6,412 nt of DNA from Rhodocyclaceae bacterium. GTDB taxonomy: Bacteria > Pseudomonadota > Gammaproteobacteria > Burkholderiales > Rhodocyclaceae. Under the pieces are notes generated by a model, which was not told the origin of the DNA, ran no database searches, and worked only from the letters and a program-made list of their open reading frames with translations. A program made the translations under genes and the position numbers. The DNA is taken from positions 1 through 6,412 of the forward strand of contig JAUXNZ010000229.1 of the NCBI GenBank assembly GCA_030682595.1, written 5' to 3'. Positions 6,112 through 6,412 of this stretch are shown here, piece after piece. Every line of letters starts with the position of its first letter. Positions within the stretch are counted from its first letter, which is position 1.

Positions 6112-6134
6112 GGGCGGCGCGAGCCGCCCTTTTT
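6112..6134 (+). terminator. Intrinsic terminator of the mtrAB operon
   Basis: GGGCGGC (6112-6118) and GCCGCCC (6123-6129) form a perfect 7-bp GC-only stem closed by a GCGA loop (GNRA type). Five T residues follow at 6130-6134. On the opposite strand the stem is not followed by a T-run, so it serves mtrB rather than the convergent tex gene. Confidence 0.88.
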
Positions 6135-6150
6135 CTTGGCTACACGCCGT

Positions 6151-6412
6151 TCAGCGCTTCAGCTTGGCAAACGCGGCCGCCATTGTGCCTGGCGGCTCGG
6201 GTTGGCGCTGCGCGGGGCGCGGCGCTCCGGCTGACGTCGTCCCCGATTTGCGCGACGCGGCGGCTGGCGCCGTCCCGCCAGCGCCGACTTTTGGTTTGCG
6301 TGCTGCCTCGTCGCTCAGGCGCATGCTGAGCGCAATGCGCTTGCGGGGAATATCGACCTCCAGCACCTTCACCTTCACCACGTCACCGGCTTTGACAACG
6401 GTGTGCGGATCC
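6151..6412 (-). CDS. tex: Tex, transcription accessory protein, C-terminal S1-domain end (partial)
   Basis: Seen: on the reverse strand the frame enters from the right edge as DPHTVVKAGDVVKVKVLEVD, continues IPRKRIALSMRLSDEA, then has an Ala/Pro/Gly/Ser-rich linker and ends TMAAAFAKLKR at the stop at 6151-6153. The first part is the end of an S1 RNA-binding domain, and the order S1 tail, low-complexity linker and AFAKLKR ending is what betaproteobacterial Tex proteins show. Tex is a cytosolic nucleic-acid-binding protein with a YqgF-like nuclease fold, helix-hairpin-helix motifs and a C-terminal S1 domain. Only the last 86 residues are in the window, so the rest is outside view. It is convergent with mtrB and functionally unrelated to it, marking the right border of the electron-transfer locus. 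Another S1-domain protein is a weaker alternative. Confidence 0.88.
   Translation of the reverse strand, partial: DPHTVVKAGDVVKVKVLEVDIPRKRIALSMRLSDEAARKPKVGAGGTAPAAASRKSGTTSAGAPRPAQRQPEPPGTMAAAFAKLKR

Noticed and set aside
6407..6412. GGATCC exactly at the window end, as a possible cloning boundary
   Set aside because: The tex frame runs through it without disturbance, another GGATCC exists at 65-70, and the left end shows no such site; chance is sufficient.

Overview
The window reads as a proteobacterial, probably betaproteobacterial (Rhodocyclales-like or related), chromosomal segment. The taxon is inferred from protein flavour: a decaheme MtrA/MtoA cytochrome, an MtrB/PioB-type porin and a Tex C-terminus. 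No ribosomal or other phylogenetic marker is present. The central theme is a two-gene porin-cytochrome conduit for moving electrons across the outer membrane. A three-gene sensory operon is transcribed divergently from it.

Left part (1-2541, minus strand). A periplasmic PhnD-like substrate-binding protein, a membrane histidine kinase and a response regulator (only its first 51 codons are in the window) follow each other. Both junctions are 4-base ATGA start/stop overlaps, so the three are almost certainly one operon. Centre (2542-2856). A divergent control region of about 315 bp, AT-richer than its flanks. It holds a near-consensus sigma-54 (-24/-12) promoter facing the cytochrome gene, two oppositely oriented copies of a GTTTC-N6-GAAAC element, a further palindrome between them, and a perfect 8+8+8 inverted repeat about 93 bp upstream of the predicted transcription start. 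Right part (2857-6069, plus strand). A secreted decaheme c-type cytochrome of the MtrA/MtoA/DmsE family, then a 725-residue cysteine-free MtrB/MtoB/PioB-type outer-membrane beta-barrel. Behind the barrel gene are alternative hairpins and a GNRA-loop intrinsic terminator. The far right (6151-6412, minus) is the C-terminal end of tex, convergent with the barrel gene.

Working model (inference): the PhnD-like protein binds an unknown periplasmic ligand and signals through the kinase. The kinase phosphorylates a regulator that I predict to be of the NtrC/sigma-54 activator type, and this switches on the mtrAB promoter. The periplasmic decaheme cytochrome sits inside the barrel and passes electrons through the outer membrane. 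No outer-surface MtrC/OmcA cytochrome and no inner-membrane quinone-linked cytochrome lies next to the pair. The barrel also lacks cysteines. Both points fit the MtoAB/PioAB (metal-oxidising or otherwise MtrC-free) arrangement better than the Shewanella Mtr arrangement, but direction of electron flow cannot be read from sequence.
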